Origin: CAKAHY01 sp963522175
Lineage (GTDB): Bacteria; Bacillota; Clostridia; Lachnospirales; Lachnospiraceae
Direction of reading: 5' to 3'
Assembly: GCA_963522175.1 (NCBI GenBank)
Contig: CAUQXC010000001.1
Coordinates: 248,001-312,000, forward strand
Length of the DNA: 64,000 nt
This document shows positions 25,235 to 34,330 of this stretch, one piece after another. The position numbers were made by a program, and so were the translations under genes. The notes under the pieces were generated by a model. It was not told the DNA's origin and searched no databases. It was given only the letters and a program-made list of their open reading frames with translations. Position 1 is the stretch's first letter. Each line of letters opens with the position of its first letter.

Positions 25235-26521
25235 TTATAAAACAGGTATAACTATCTCAACACGCCTGTTTTTCTGTTTTCCTTCCGGAGTGGAATTGTC
25301 CGCAACCGGTCGGCTTTCACCATAGCCGTTTGTAGTAATTGCAGCCGTAACACCGCTCTTTTCAAGATAATCCTTAACCGAATTTGCACGGTTCTCCGAA
25401 AGAACCTGATTGTACTCATCACTCGCATCCGAGTCGGTATGTCCGTCGATTTCGAATGCGGTAACTCCGGCTTCTTTTAATACGCCGGCAAGATTATCCA
25501 ATATTTCCTTCGCATCATCTCTTATATTGTACTTATCAACATCGAAAAGAACTCCCGAATCCAAACTTATAAGCAAGCTGTTCGCTTCTATTGCCGGAAT
25601 AGCCGGAATAGCTGTCAGCTTAGGTAATTTACCCGGTTTTTCAAGAGGTTTTGCATCTACCAAAGCGGTCTTATCACCTTTTCTTATATGTGCCTGTCCG
25701 TCACCGTCATTCGTTATGCTTAAATCAAGCTTAGTATTATCATAGCTTCCGCTTCCGTCACCGTCATTGGTTATGGTAATGTAATCACCGTCGCCTATTT
25801 CAGCCTTATACATTATAGTGCCGTCACCGACTATAATACTGATTCCTTTTTTATCGTCCTTATAGACACCGTTACCCTCGTCGTCCACCTGTAAGGATAG
25901 ACCTCTTTTCATATCCTGATACTGACCCGCACCGTCGGCATCTACCTGCAATGTGATTCCCGCGGCACTGTCTATGTACTGACCTGAGCCGTCTTCACTC
26001 CTTTGTATCACAAGACTTCCGTCCACATACTGACCTGAGCCGTCTCCGTCGGTTTGTACCGTTTTTTCTCCGTCAGTATACTGACCCGAGCCGTCTTCCG
26101 CGAGCTGCATGCTGGAATTTCCCGAAACTATATTTCCCTCTTCAACCCTTACAGGTGTAACCGTAATACCGGGTACTGAAGATATTTTTTCCGTCATGCT
26201 GAGAGTTATTTTTGCATTGGGATTTTCTTTCACCAATAAATTCGGCAACTCGGGTATCACTACCGCCGGTATCTCTCCTACGGCATAACCGGGTACAGCC
26301 ATAGTGCTGTCAGCCTTACCCTTCTTAGCTTCCTTGGTTTCTTCTTCGGTCTCTTTTTCCTTCTTTTTTCTGTCTTTCTTCTTTTTTCTTGCGGTATCCT
26401 TCTCAGTAGTCACCTCGGTTTCTTCGGAGGTTTCTTCCTTGGTTTTAGAGCCTGCGCAGCCGTTCATAAGCGTGAGTAATGATAAGGCTACAAGGGTTAC
26501 TGCTAAAATTTTTTTCTTCAT
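25235..26521 (-). CDS. Lipoprotein with DGSGQY repeats and C-terminal OmpA-like domain
   Basis: 428 residues. The signal peptide ends in a lipobox at Cys22 (LMNGC). A long Lys/Glu-rich spacer (25-70) would reach through the wall. Residues 138-278 hold about eight repeats of 17-20 residues, each turning on DGSGQY or a variant (143, 160, 177, 196, 215, 233, 255). The C-terminus (about 318-428) is an OmpA/MotB-like peptidoglycan-binding domain with the pattern DGHTDSDASDEYNQVLSENR (359-378). The protein could tie the membrane lipid anchor to peptidoglycan. Both the architecture and its presence in a Gram-positive are unusual. It is last in an operon with two choline-binding proteins. Confidence 0.8.
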   Translation of the reverse strand: MKKKILAVTLVALSLLTLMNGCAGSKTKEETSEETEVTTEKDTARKKKKDRKKKEKETEEETKEAKKGKADSTMAVPGYAVGEIPAVVIPELPNLLVKENPNAKITLSMTEKISSVPGITVTPVRVEEGNIVSGNSSMQLAEDGSGQYTDGEKTVQTDGDGSGQYVDGSLVIQRSEDGSGQYIDSAAGITLQVDADGAGQYQDMKRGLSLQVDDEGNGVYKDDKKGISIIVGDGTIMYKAEIGDGDYITITNDGDGSGSYDNTKLDLSITNDGDGQAHIRKGDKTALVDAKPLEKPGKLPKLTAIPAIPAIEANSLLISLDSGVLFDVDKYNIRDDAKEILDNLAGVLKEAGVTAFEIDGHTDSDASDEYNQVLSENRANSVKDYLEKSGVTAAITTNGYGESRPVADNSTPEGKQKNRRVEIVIPVL

Positions 26522-26532
26522 GGCGATTCCTC

Positions 26533-28233
26533 CTATTTAGGTGAGCTTAATTTTTTTTTACTGTCTTCTTTAGGTGCGGATTTACCTATTACAGGAAGCG
26601 GTGTCGGGATATTATTTTTTTCCGATGCCGCTTCCGTAACTGCCGCTAAACTTGTGTTTTGAGAACTTGTGTTACCTTTACTTACATTGGCGCCGGAAGC
26701 GGAATCCGTTCCGTTTCCGGGCGTAGGTGTTGTACTTTGGCTTTCTCCCGTGTTATTTTCGGTCTTTCTTTCCGTCATAACACCGTCTTCACCTATGTCG
26801 TAAGTCTTTGAACTATATTCTGCACTCGAATTTTTTCTGAGTGTACCGTTTGCTTCAAAGTAGTATAATTTTTCATTAAAGTTTACAACTCCGGTCTGCA
26901 TAATACCCGACTCATTGAAGTAGTATCTTGCTCCGCCTATGTCCTGCCAACCGGTTTGCATCTTTCCGGTACCGTCCATATAGTACCATCTGTCCTTATC
27001 CTTTACCCATGAGGTTTGGATAACTCCGTCCTTGTCTGCATAATACCATGAGAAATTTGTATTAATCCAGCCCTTTGCTATAACTCCGCTGTCTTGAAGA
27101 AAATATATTTTATTATCGGCAGAAACAAATCCTACCTTCATCGCTCCGCTTTGACCGAGCAAATATCTCTCCCCGTTCAAGTTTATCCAACCGCTTTGCA
27201 TAACTCCGGCTTTATCCAGATAATACCATAGGTTGTTTTCATTTACCCAACCGGTCTGCATTTCTCCGCTTTTGCTGAAATAGTACCATTTGTTGTCAAA
27301 CTGTCTCCATCCCACGGCAAGCTTTCCGTCAGTCTCGTCAAGGTAGTACTTTTTATTATTTTCAGTATACCAGCCCTTTCTTGCAAGACCGTTCGCATCT
27401 ACATAATAGCTGTTTTTACCGTCATTTATCCATGTGTCTTTTTGCATCACATAGTCTTTGTAATAATAAGTGTTTCCGTTTATGGTTCTCCATGTGTTTG
27501 CGGGAATGAGAGAGCTGAAATCTTTATACTGGAAATCTATATCGACATTTCCTTTAAAACCGTCCACTCTTCCGGTTTCGGTCGCCTGCCACATTGCCGG
27601 GTTCTTATACACATGTTTTGTATTATATCTGGCAACCCAGACATCCAAATCCTTTATACTGTCCATATCAAGCTTATTGGCTATCCAATAATCATTGGCA
27701 TAGATCATAGGATAATAACCTGCCGCCTTGATTTTGTCGGTAAAGGCTCTGATAATAGCGGTAAGCTCCGCCTTGGAAAGCTTTCCCTGAGTATTTGAAT
27801 CCTCCACATCAAAAGCTACCGGATAGGACACGGGATAATCTTTAATAAGATTAATGACAAAATCCGCCTCCGCCTCCGCCATCTGTACCGTAGTTGCATA
27901 CGAGTATATATATACACCGAGTTTTATATTGTTTTTTACGGCATTCCTCGCATTATAATCAAACTTGGGATCCACCTTGCCCTTGTACCTTGTACCAAGC
28001 ATGACGAAGGTAACATCATCTTTGGCAACCTTAGCCCAGTCTATATCTCCCTGCCAGTGAGAGGTGTCTATACCTCTCGCATAAACGCCGCTTAAAGTAG
28101 AGCCGTCAAGCATTCTGTATACACCCGGTGTCTGCATTGTCCACTGTTTGTCGGCAAAGCTTACAAGTGTACAAATTACCGTCATACAAAGCACCAAAAC
28201 CGGTATAACGCCAATCTTTAAATACTTTTTCAT
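26533..28233 (-). CDS. GH25 lysozyme with choline-binding-type repeats
   Basis: 566 residues. Signal peptide 1-27. The GH25 muramidase domain at about 50-240 has GIDTSHWQG (54-62) and YPVAFDVED (137-145), supplying the catalytic acidic residues (Asp142 and Glu144 by family pattern). From 245 to about 480 there are around eleven repeats of about 20 residues of the form GW-x-WYY-x-G-x-M-x-TGW, the choline-binding (CW_binding) type. The tail is Ser/Thr/Asn rich. It should cleave the glycan strand of peptidoglycan while docked to the wall. Similar modular lysozymes exist in pneumococci and their phages, but no phage genes are near, so an autolysin is likely. Confidence 0.9.
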   Translation of the reverse strand: MKKYLKIGVIPVLVLCMTVICTLVSFADKQWTMQTPGVYRMLDGSTLSGVYARGIDTSHWQGDIDWAKVAKDDVTFVMLGTRYKGKVDPKFDYNARNAVKNNIKLGVYIYSYATTVQMAEAEADFVINLIKDYPVSYPVAFDVEDSNTQGKLSKAELTAIIRAFTDKIKAAGYYPMIYANDYWIANKLDMDSIKDLDVWVARYNTKHVYKNPAMWQATETGRVDGFKGNVDIDFQYKDFSSLIPANTWRTINGNTYYYKDYVMQKDTWINDGKNSYYVDANGLARKGWYTENNKKYYLDETDGKLAVGWRQFDNKWYYFSKSGEMQTGWVNENNLWYYLDKAGVMQSGWINLNGERYLLGQSGAMKVGFVSADNKIYFLQDSGVIAKGWINTNFSWYYADKDGVIQTSWVKDKDRWYYMDGTGKMQTGWQDIGGARYYFNESGIMQTGVVNFNEKLYYFEANGTLRKNSSAEYSSKTYDIGEDGVMTERKTENNTGESQSTTPTPGNGTDSASGANVSKGNTSSQNTSLAAVTEAASEKNNIPTPLPVIGKSAPKEDSKKKLSSPK

Positions 28234-28249
28234 AAATCTCCTTATTACT

Positions 28250-29389
28250 CTACTTAGGACCCGAAGTCTGTCCCGGTGTTAAATTTCCGTTTGCATTGTT
28301 TAAAACCGGAGCCGAGGTGTTGTTTGTATTGCCGCCTGTAGGGTTCGGACTGTTTGAATCCGAGGAGCTCGTTGTTGTATTTGTGTTTCCGCCGCTTCCT
28401 CCCGGTCCTCCCGAACTGTTTTCGGAATTCTTGGTTGATGGTCCCTGCGAGTTACCCGAGCTTGTATTGGATGAAGCATTGTGATTACTGCTTGCCTTAC
28501 TTGCATTAACGGCATCCTTAATGGCATTTCCGTCTATGGCACTTGTAATATTCGTTGCATTTGAAGCACCTGTAGCATCAAATGTATAGCTCTGACCGTC
28601 TATAGTCTTTGTCGTACCTACAACCATCTTACCGTTTTCGTCAAGGTAATAGAATACATTATTAATCTTTAACCAGCCCTTTTGCATGTGTCCGTTTGCA
28701 TTGAAGAAGTACCAAACACCCTCTATCTGCTTCCATGCGGTTGCCATCTTACCTAAGTCGTTGCCTTCGGCTTGATCCATGTAATACTTGTTTACTCCGT
28801 CGCTTAACCAGCCGGTTTTCATAACTCCCGCCGAGTTGAAGTAGAAGTAATCCGAATTTATTTTCTGCCAGCCGCTTAGCATCTTTCCGTCCGTAGCAAG
28901 GTAGTACCAGTCATTACCTATCTTTGTCCAACCGAAAGCCGCTCTTCCGTCCGGCTTGAAGTAATACCATGCATTATCCATCTGACGCCAGCCTGTTGCC
29001 ATAATGCCGCCGTTTTTCATGTAGTAGTATTTGTTGTCTATTTTCAACCAGCTGTTTGTAACCATGGTTCCGTCGTCAAGAGTGTAGTACCACTTGTTCT
29101 TATCCTTAATCCAGCCTATGTTCATAACGCCGTTAGGCTTAAAATAATACCACTTGTCATTAATCTTTTTCCAGCCTATGCTCATGCTTCCGTCCGATAA
29201 ATCCATGTAGTAGTAGCCGTCGCTTGTCTGTATCCAACCTTTATGAACACTTCCGTTATTATCATAATATAACCATTTGCCTGAATTGCTTACCCAACCC
29301 TGAGCGGCATGCGTCTTTATTGCGGGAGCAATTCCGAGTGCCGCCGTGAATGCAAGTAAGGCAAGCACACTTTTACTGCTTATCTTCAT
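28250..29389 (-). CDS. Choline-binding-repeat surface protein
   Basis: 379 residues. Signal peptide 1-29 (ends THAAQG). Residues 30-270 are about eleven choline-binding-type repeats (WLYYDNNGSVHKGW, WYYFKPNGVMNIGW and so on), followed by a Ser/Asn/Gly/Thr/Pro-rich low-complexity tail of about 110 residues. No catalytic domain is present, so it is a binding or spacer protein rather than an enzyme. It leads the operon with the GH25 lysozyme (16 bp gap) and the OmpA-like lipoprotein (11 bp gap). Confidence 0.88.
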   Translation of the reverse strand: MKISSKSVLALLAFTAALGIAPAIKTHAAQGWVSNSGKWLYYDNNGSVHKGWIQTSDGYYYMDLSDGSMSIGWKKINDKWYYFKPNGVMNIGWIKDKNKWYYTLDDGTMVTNSWLKIDNKYYYMKNGGIMATGWRQMDNAWYYFKPDGRAAFGWTKIGNDWYYLATDGKMLSGWQKINSDYFYFNSAGVMKTGWLSDGVNKYYMDQAEGNDLGKMATAWKQIEGVWYFFNANGHMQKGWLKINNVFYYLDENGKMVVGTTKTIDGQSYTFDATGASNATNITSAIDGNAIKDAVNASKASSNHNASSNTSSGNSQGPSTKNSENSSGGPGGSGGNTNTTTSSSDSNSPNPTGGNTNNTSAPVLNNANGNLTPGQTSGPK

Positions 29390-29482
29390 AATACCTCCTA
29401 AATTGTCATTTAGTATAATTACTTAGTATAACATCTTATCAACTACATTTAAAGTTACAGTATTATAAAAAATTATTACTTT

Positions 29483-31282
29483 TTATGACTTATCCTTCCA
29501 TATTTTGAATGCATATTTGTAATAATCTTTTGCATATCTGTACATTTTCAATGTATAATCTCCGAAGCTCTCACCAAGATTTGACTTGTAAACAGCCCAT
29601 AAAGCCCACAAATATCCGCCTAAAGCCATGTATGCATAAACCACTGCACGGTCGGCTTCTTCCTCTTTACCGTCAAAATAAAGAGATATAAGTTTATTTG
29701 TTTCTTCCAAGTCGAAATATGAATAAATTGCCATCATAGCCACATCTATCAAGGGATCCGACATAGCGGCATATTCCCAATCTATGAGAACCGGCTCTTT
29801 ACGTCCTTTCACAAAAATGAAATTATCGAATACACTGTCAATGTGAGAAAGTATCTTCTTTCTGCCGAGGCGCTCAAGCTTATCGTAAAGCTTTATCATT
29901 TTAAGTTTTACATCTTCATGGTCTTCGAAGCTTATCCCTCCGCTCTTTTCACAAAGGCTTTCATAGAATTCTATTCTTTCCTTCAGGTCAAAGCCGTGAT
30001 CCACCTTTAAAGACGCCTCATGAAGCTTATGCAAAACCTTTAAACACGCTTTTATTTCCTCCTCGCTTTGAGGATTTGCATTATGCGAGCCTTCATAATA
30101 CTTCGCTATTTTGTAGCCGTTGTCCGCATTGAAATATATTATTTCTTCCGAAATGTTCATTCCTCTTATGGCATTATAATTATTGTATTCGCTCTTTCTG
30201 TTGATCAGCTTATCCGTACCCTTCCCCGGTATCCTGCAAATATAGCTGTTGTCATCCACATCAAAAAGAAAGCTTTTATTAGTCATTCCGGCTTTTAAAC
30301 AGCGCAAATTGCATATCTTAGCCTCAGGCACCTTGAAAATCTCGGAAATCAGCCTCATAGCTTCATTATCGGAGCTTCGATTATATTTTTCGTCAAACTG
30401 CCTCAGCTCCTCCAAATTTTCAAATTCATACACATTGTCACTGCCCTGCTTATTGATATACATAGGACTTTTAAAGCTTTTTTTTCTTTTTAGGGCTTCT
30501 ATAAAGACATTTTCCCAATAAAAATTATCCGTTCCCTCTTTGTTGTAATATTCTTCAAGTATAGGCAAAAATTCCTTGGAAAACTCCCTGTCCATATATA
30601 CCGGACCGTACATTACATAAGAATCCTCCGCACCTATGCTTACATCCGTGATTATGCCCTTTTTATTGTACTTTAAGCCCCATTCTCCGCTTCTTCCCTC
30701 CATATAGACACTGCTGTACCATGAAGCCGGCTCGTAGGTGTTGAACATATTGTTCCTTATCCAGTTGTCCGAAGAAAGAAGGTAGGTATTGCTGTCGTAG
30801 AATAAATCCTTGGCATACCAAAGTGTGGATATTGTATTTTTCCTGCTATATTCAGGATTATATAAAAGTTTTACTTCGTACTTGTCTATAAGGTAGTCGA
30901 ATTTCTCCTTGAGATAGCCTACAACTATGGTAATATCTCTTACTCCTACTTCATGAAGCTGCTTAATCTGCCTTTCGATCATTCTTTCGTCATAAACCTT
31001 CAAAAGCCCCTTAGGGGTTTCAAAGGTCAGAGGTACAAAACGTGAGCCGAATCCCGCCGCAAAAATCACGGCTCTGTCGACCTTTGCCTTTTCAAGCTCT
31101 TCTTCGCCTTTTTTTGTGAGACTGAGCTTATCATCCTCTTTAAGTATCAAGCCGTTTTCAACAGCGCTTTTGAGCACTTTGTTGACCATCCCCAAGGACA
31201 TTAAGCTTAAACCCGACAATTCTCTTTGGCTGAGCCTGCCGTCCTTAAATAATTCTCTTGCCAATAAAATAAAATCAGTCAT
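29483..31282 (-). CDS. LicC-LicA fusion: phosphocholine cytidylyltransferase and choline kinase, with winged-helix N-terminus
   Basis: 599 residues in three parts. Residues 1-65 look like a winged helix (LSQRELSGLSLMSLGMVNK). Residues 70-300 are a nucleotidyltransferase with FAAGFGSRFVPLTFETPKG (74-92), close to LicC. Residues 305-599 are a choline/ethanolamine-kinase-like domain with HIDSVFDN (480-487) and DWEYA (501-505), close to LicA. The combined reactions would turn choline into phosphocholine and then CDP-choline for decorating surface glycans. Placement beside two choline-binding-repeat proteins supports choline as substrate. It lies 43 bp after punA in the same direction, so it may also be read from the nucleoside operon. 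No LicD transferase is in the window. Confidence 0.82.
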   Translation of the reverse strand: MTDFILLARELFKDGRLSQRELSGLSLMSLGMVNKVLKSAVENGLILKEDDKLSLTKKGEEELEKAKVDRAVIFAAGFGSRFVPLTFETPKGLLKVYDERMIERQIKQLHEVGVRDITIVVGYLKEKFDYLIDKYEVKLLYNPEYSRKNTISTLWYAKDLFYDSNTYLLSSDNWIRNNMFNTYEPASWYSSVYMEGRSGEWGLKYNKKGIITDVSIGAEDSYVMYGPVYMDREFSKEFLPILEEYYNKEGTDNFYWENVFIEALKRKKSFKSPMYINKQGSDNVYEFENLEELRQFDEKYNRSSDNEAMRLISEIFKVPEAKICNLRCLKAGMTNKSFLFDVDDNSYICRIPGKGTDKLINRKSEYNNYNAIRGMNISEEIIYFNADNGYKIAKYYEGSHNANPQSEEEIKACLKVLHKLHEASLKVDHGFDLKERIEFYESLCEKSGGISFEDHEDVKLKMIKLYDKLERLGRKKILSHIDSVFDNFIFVKGRKEPVLIDWEYAAMSDPLIDVAMMAIYSYFDLEETNKLISLYFDGKEEEADRAVVYAYMALGGYLWALWAVYKSNLGESFGDYTLKMYRYAKDYYKYAFKIWKDKS

Positions 31283-31325
31283 AAATCTCCTACCTTAAGA
31301 CATACGTAAAAATCATATCAATGTT

Positions 31326-32147
31326 TTATAAATTCTTTACCGTTTCGCTGACCAGATTCTTAAAGTCCCTCGATACTCTGTCCGCCGTTTCCTGTACTTC
31401 CTTATGGTCAAGCTTCTTATCGCTTACCCCTGTAGCCATGTTCGTAATACATGAAATACCGCATACCTTGAGTCCCGCATGGGTAGCCGCAATAGCCTCA
31501 CATACCGTACTCATACCTACCGCATCCGCTCCCAAAGCTCTGTACATTTTAATTTCAGCCGATGTTTCATAAGCCGGACCTGAAAGCTGTATATAAACTC
31601 CTTCTCTGAGACCGATTCCGAGTTTTTTTGCACTCTCTCTTACAATATCGCTCAATTCCTTACTGTATACCTCGGTCATATCCGGGAAACGGGTTCCCAA
31701 CGCTTCTATGTTTTCGCCTATTAAAGGACTTGGAACAAAGCTGCTGATATGGTCATTTATAAGCATGAAATCACCTACATTAAAGGCTTCGTTTATACCG
31801 CCCGCGGCATTGGTAAGAACAAGTTTTTTAACCCCCAGCATTGCCATGATTCTTGTAGGCAATACAACATCCTTCATACTGTAGCCTTCATAAAAATGAA
31901 CTCTTCCCTGCATAATCACTACAGGTACATCCTGCACATATCCGAAAACGAATCTTCCCTTATGTCCCACAACCGTAGATACCGGGAAATTCTCTATTTC
32001 GGAGTATTCAAGAGTCTTAACTATGTTTATCTCATTTGCATAGTCACCGAGACCTGAACCCAAAACTATTCCTACTCTCGGCTCAAAATCCACCTTTTTC
32101 TTAACACTTTCCACGCATTTTAATAATTTTTCATAAGCTTCATTCAT
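31326..32147 (-). CDS. punA: Purine-nucleoside phosphorylase, trimeric class
   Basis: 273 residues from the ATG at 32147, which follows AGAGGTG and lies one base after the add stop codon. PNP class I motifs are visible: GIVLGSGLG (phosphate loop), VVGHKGRF, TNAAGGIN, and MSTVCEAIAATHAG with the base-contacting Glu. It splits inosine or guanosine with phosphate to base and ribose 1-phosphate. It acts after adenosine deaminase, encoded just upstream. Confidence 0.94.
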   Translation of the reverse strand: MNEAYEKLLKCVESVKKKVDFEPRVGIVLGSGLGDYANEINIVKTLEYSEIENFPVSTVVGHKGRFVFGYVQDVPVVIMQGRVHFYEGYSMKDVVLPTRIMAMLGVKKLVLTNAAGGINEAFNVGDFMLINDHISSFVPSPLIGENIEALGTRFPDMTEVYSKELSDIVRESAKKLGIGLREGVYIQLSGPAYETSAEIKMYRALGADAVGMSTVCEAIAATHAGLKVCGISCITNMATGVSDKKLDHKEVQETADRVSRDFKNLVSETVKNL

Positions 32148-32148
32148 C

Positions 32149-33138
32149 TTATTCACCTCTTCTATCATTTTCCAGTGCGACAAACAATTTGTTCTTTATA
32201 TCATCATCGGCAAAAACCGTTTCTATACCGTTTTGTATAAGCAAAATCGTCTCATCGTCATTTACGGAGAAATTCTTTTCAACAAATTCAAATTCCTTAC
32301 ACAGGGAAGTATTGCTTACCGTTCTGTTGTCGGTATTTATACTTACAGCCAGTCCTTCATTGAGAAACTCTCTTAAGGGATATTCGGATAAAGCCTTAAC
32401 CGCCTTGGTTTGCATATTGCTTATAGGACACATTTCTATGCCTATTCTTCTCTCCTTACACAGTGCCTTAACCTCGGGATTTCCTCTCATTGCTATCCCA
32501 TGGCCTATTCTTTTTGCTCCGAGAAGTATCGCCTCTTTAATATTATCGAAGCTTCCGCATTCACCGGCATGGATGGTAAACGGCATTTCAAGGCTTCTCA
32601 CGTACTCGAACAAGGTCTTAAACTCTCCCATAGGATAAGCCGCCTCGTTTCCGGCGAGATCCGCCGCGCATACTCCCTGCCCGAGATAAGCCCTTGCCGT
32701 TTTTATCATAGACATATTTGTTTCTGTGCTGTGATGACGCATATTACACACTATCACATTGTAATAAATACCGCAAGTCTTCTTTGCCTCTTCAAGACCT
32801 TCAAGTACCGCCTCTATGACCTTATCACAGCTTAAGCTTTCGTTTACCGACAGCATAGGAGCAAACCTTACCTCAACATATTTTATATTTTCATCCTGTA
32901 AAGAAAGCAAAAACTCCCTTGAGGCTTTTTTTAAGTTTCGGTAACTTTGTAAGCACTGCAACGGGAGTTCAAATTTTTTCAAATAATCAGCTAAATTCGG
33001 ACAGTCATCATCAACTCTTAACTCCCCGGCCAAAACCTGTCTTTTTAACAATTCGCTGACACTTTCAGGTGTCAGCGAACCGTCAAGATGACAGTGCAAA
33101 TCGAGCTTTGTTAGTCTTTTAAGCTTTTCTTTTTGCAT
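32149..33138 (-). CDS. add: Adenosine deaminase
   Basis: 329 residues. Zinc ligands are His15 and His17 (LDLHCHLDGS), a third His in TIHAGECGS, and Asp in SINTDNRT; the GHGIAM stretch is also conserved. It converts adenosine and deoxyadenosine to inosine and deoxyinosine. The NTDN form in place of NTDD is a common variant. It is one of ten genes in the nucleoside operon, 14 bp after the binding-protein gene. Confidence 0.95.
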   Translation of the reverse strand: MQKEKLKRLTKLDLHCHLDGSLTPESVSELLKRQVLAGELRVDDDCPNLADYLKKFELPLQCLQSYRNLKKASREFLLSLQDENIKYVEVRFAPMLSVNESLSCDKVIEAVLEGLEEAKKTCGIYYNVIVCNMRHHSTETNMSMIKTARAYLGQGVCAADLAGNEAAYPMGEFKTLFEYVRSLEMPFTIHAGECGSFDNIKEAILLGAKRIGHGIAMRGNPEVKALCKERRIGIEMCPISNMQTKAVKALSEYPLREFLNEGLAVSINTDNRTVSNTSLCKEFEFVEKNFSVNDDETILLIQNGIETVFADDDIKNKLFVALENDRRGE

Positions 33139-33152
33139 TCCGTCTCTCTTTC

Positions 33153-34319
33153 TTATTTAATTTCTTCCACAGTTACAAGCTCAACAGGAACTGAAGATGC
33201 ATCCGCAGCTACAGTATCGTTTCCGACTTTTATCTCACCGTCGCTTAACTTCTTGTAAAGTGCTTCGTAATCATCCTTTGTAAAGTTCTTAAACTTTGAT
33301 GTTTCCATAGGAAGTTCGATACCGTTGCTCTTTGCATCAAGAGTTACGGAAACGCCGCCTTCAAATTTATCATCATAGAAAGAAGCTACAGCATCATAAA
33401 CAGAATCTCCGAGGTTCTTCATAGCTGAAGTAATAACCGTATCGGACTCTCCGGACTGGTCTACATCAACACCGATAACAACTTTTCCTGCACCTTCCGC
33501 AGCCTTCATAACAGAGTTTCCTACTCCGCCGCCGCAGGCAAAGATACACTCAACATTATCGTTGTTATACCATGAAGCCGCCTTTGACATGTTCTCAGGT
33601 GAAGCGTCAAAGTTTCCTACATAAGTGTACTTAACGCTTACATCTCCCTTGCTTAAGCCGAGGTCTTTAGCTGCCGCATCCGCTCCCTGTATAAATCCGT
33701 AACCGAATCTTACAACTGCAGGAACTGCGATACCGCCCATAAATCCGAGCTTTTTATAGCCGTCCTTTACAGCCGCATAGCCTGCCATGTAGCCTGCCTG
33801 CTCCTCCGCATAGAAGATCGAATGTACATTGCTCTCTATCTTCACTTCTCCTTCGTTTGTAGGAGCCGCATCTATTATTACGAACTTTGTGTCCGGATAC
33901 TTTGTCTGTGCCTGATAAACAGGATTCTCAAACAAAAAGCCCGGTGTTACGATAAGCTTGGCTCCGCCTTTAACAGCCAAATCTATGGCATTAAGACACG
34001 CCTCATCGGATTTTTCGGCAGGCTTATAATACTTGTGAGTTATGTTATGCTCTTTTGCATACTTCTCCAAGCCTTCCCATGAACCCTGATTGAAAGACTT
34101 ATCGTCTATGGTTCCTACGTCCGTTATAAGAGCAAGCTCATATCCTGAAGCACTTGAGCCCTCATCCGTCTTAGCCGTGCTCTCTCCTTCCGCCTGCTGT
34201 CCGTCCGTAACCGCTTGGCTGCCGCCTGTTTCCGTTCCCGGCTTCTGAACCGCACACGCACTGAGTGTTGCCGCAAGCATTGCACCTGCAATAACCAAAC
34301 TTAAAAATCTTTTTTTCAT
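33153..34319 (-). CDS. BMP-family nucleoside-binding lipoprotein
   Basis: 388 residues. Signal peptide with lipobox LSAC (about Cys22), a Gly/Ser/Thr-rich linker, then a basic membrane protein (PnrA/BmpA) periplasmic-binding-like fold: LITDVGTIDDKSFNQGSWEG is the hallmark opening and FACGGGVGNSV a later ligand loop. It captures nucleosides outside the membrane and delivers them to the NupPQ permeases, whose genes are in the same operon. It lies 11 bp after deoC. Confidence 0.95.
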   Translation of the reverse strand: MKKRFLSLVIAGAMLAATLSACAVQKPGTETGGSQAVTDGQQAEGESTAKTDEGSSASGYELALITDVGTIDDKSFNQGSWEGLEKYAKEHNITHKYYKPAEKSDEACLNAIDLAVKGGAKLIVTPGFLFENPVYQAQTKYPDTKFVIIDAAPTNEGEVKIESNVHSIFYAEEQAGYMAGYAAVKDGYKKLGFMGGIAVPAVVRFGYGFIQGADAAAKDLGLSKGDVSVKYTYVGNFDASPENMSKAASWYNNDNVECIFACGGGVGNSVMKAAEGAGKVVIGVDVDQSGESDTVITSAMKNLGDSVYDAVASFYDDKFEGGVSVTLDAKSNGIELPMETSKFKNFTKDDYEALYKKLSDGEIKVGNDTVAADASSVPVELVTVEEIK

Positions 34320-34330
34320 GTTTCCTCCTT

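Noticed and set aside
25600..26120. Regular repeats that could be taken for a repeat array or CRISPR
   Set aside because: They are codons of the DGSGQY protein repeats in an intact gene, with variable sequence and no spacer pattern.
26830..29300. Many similar 60-bp units
   Set aside because: They encode choline-binding repeats in two surface proteins, not a DNA repeat array.
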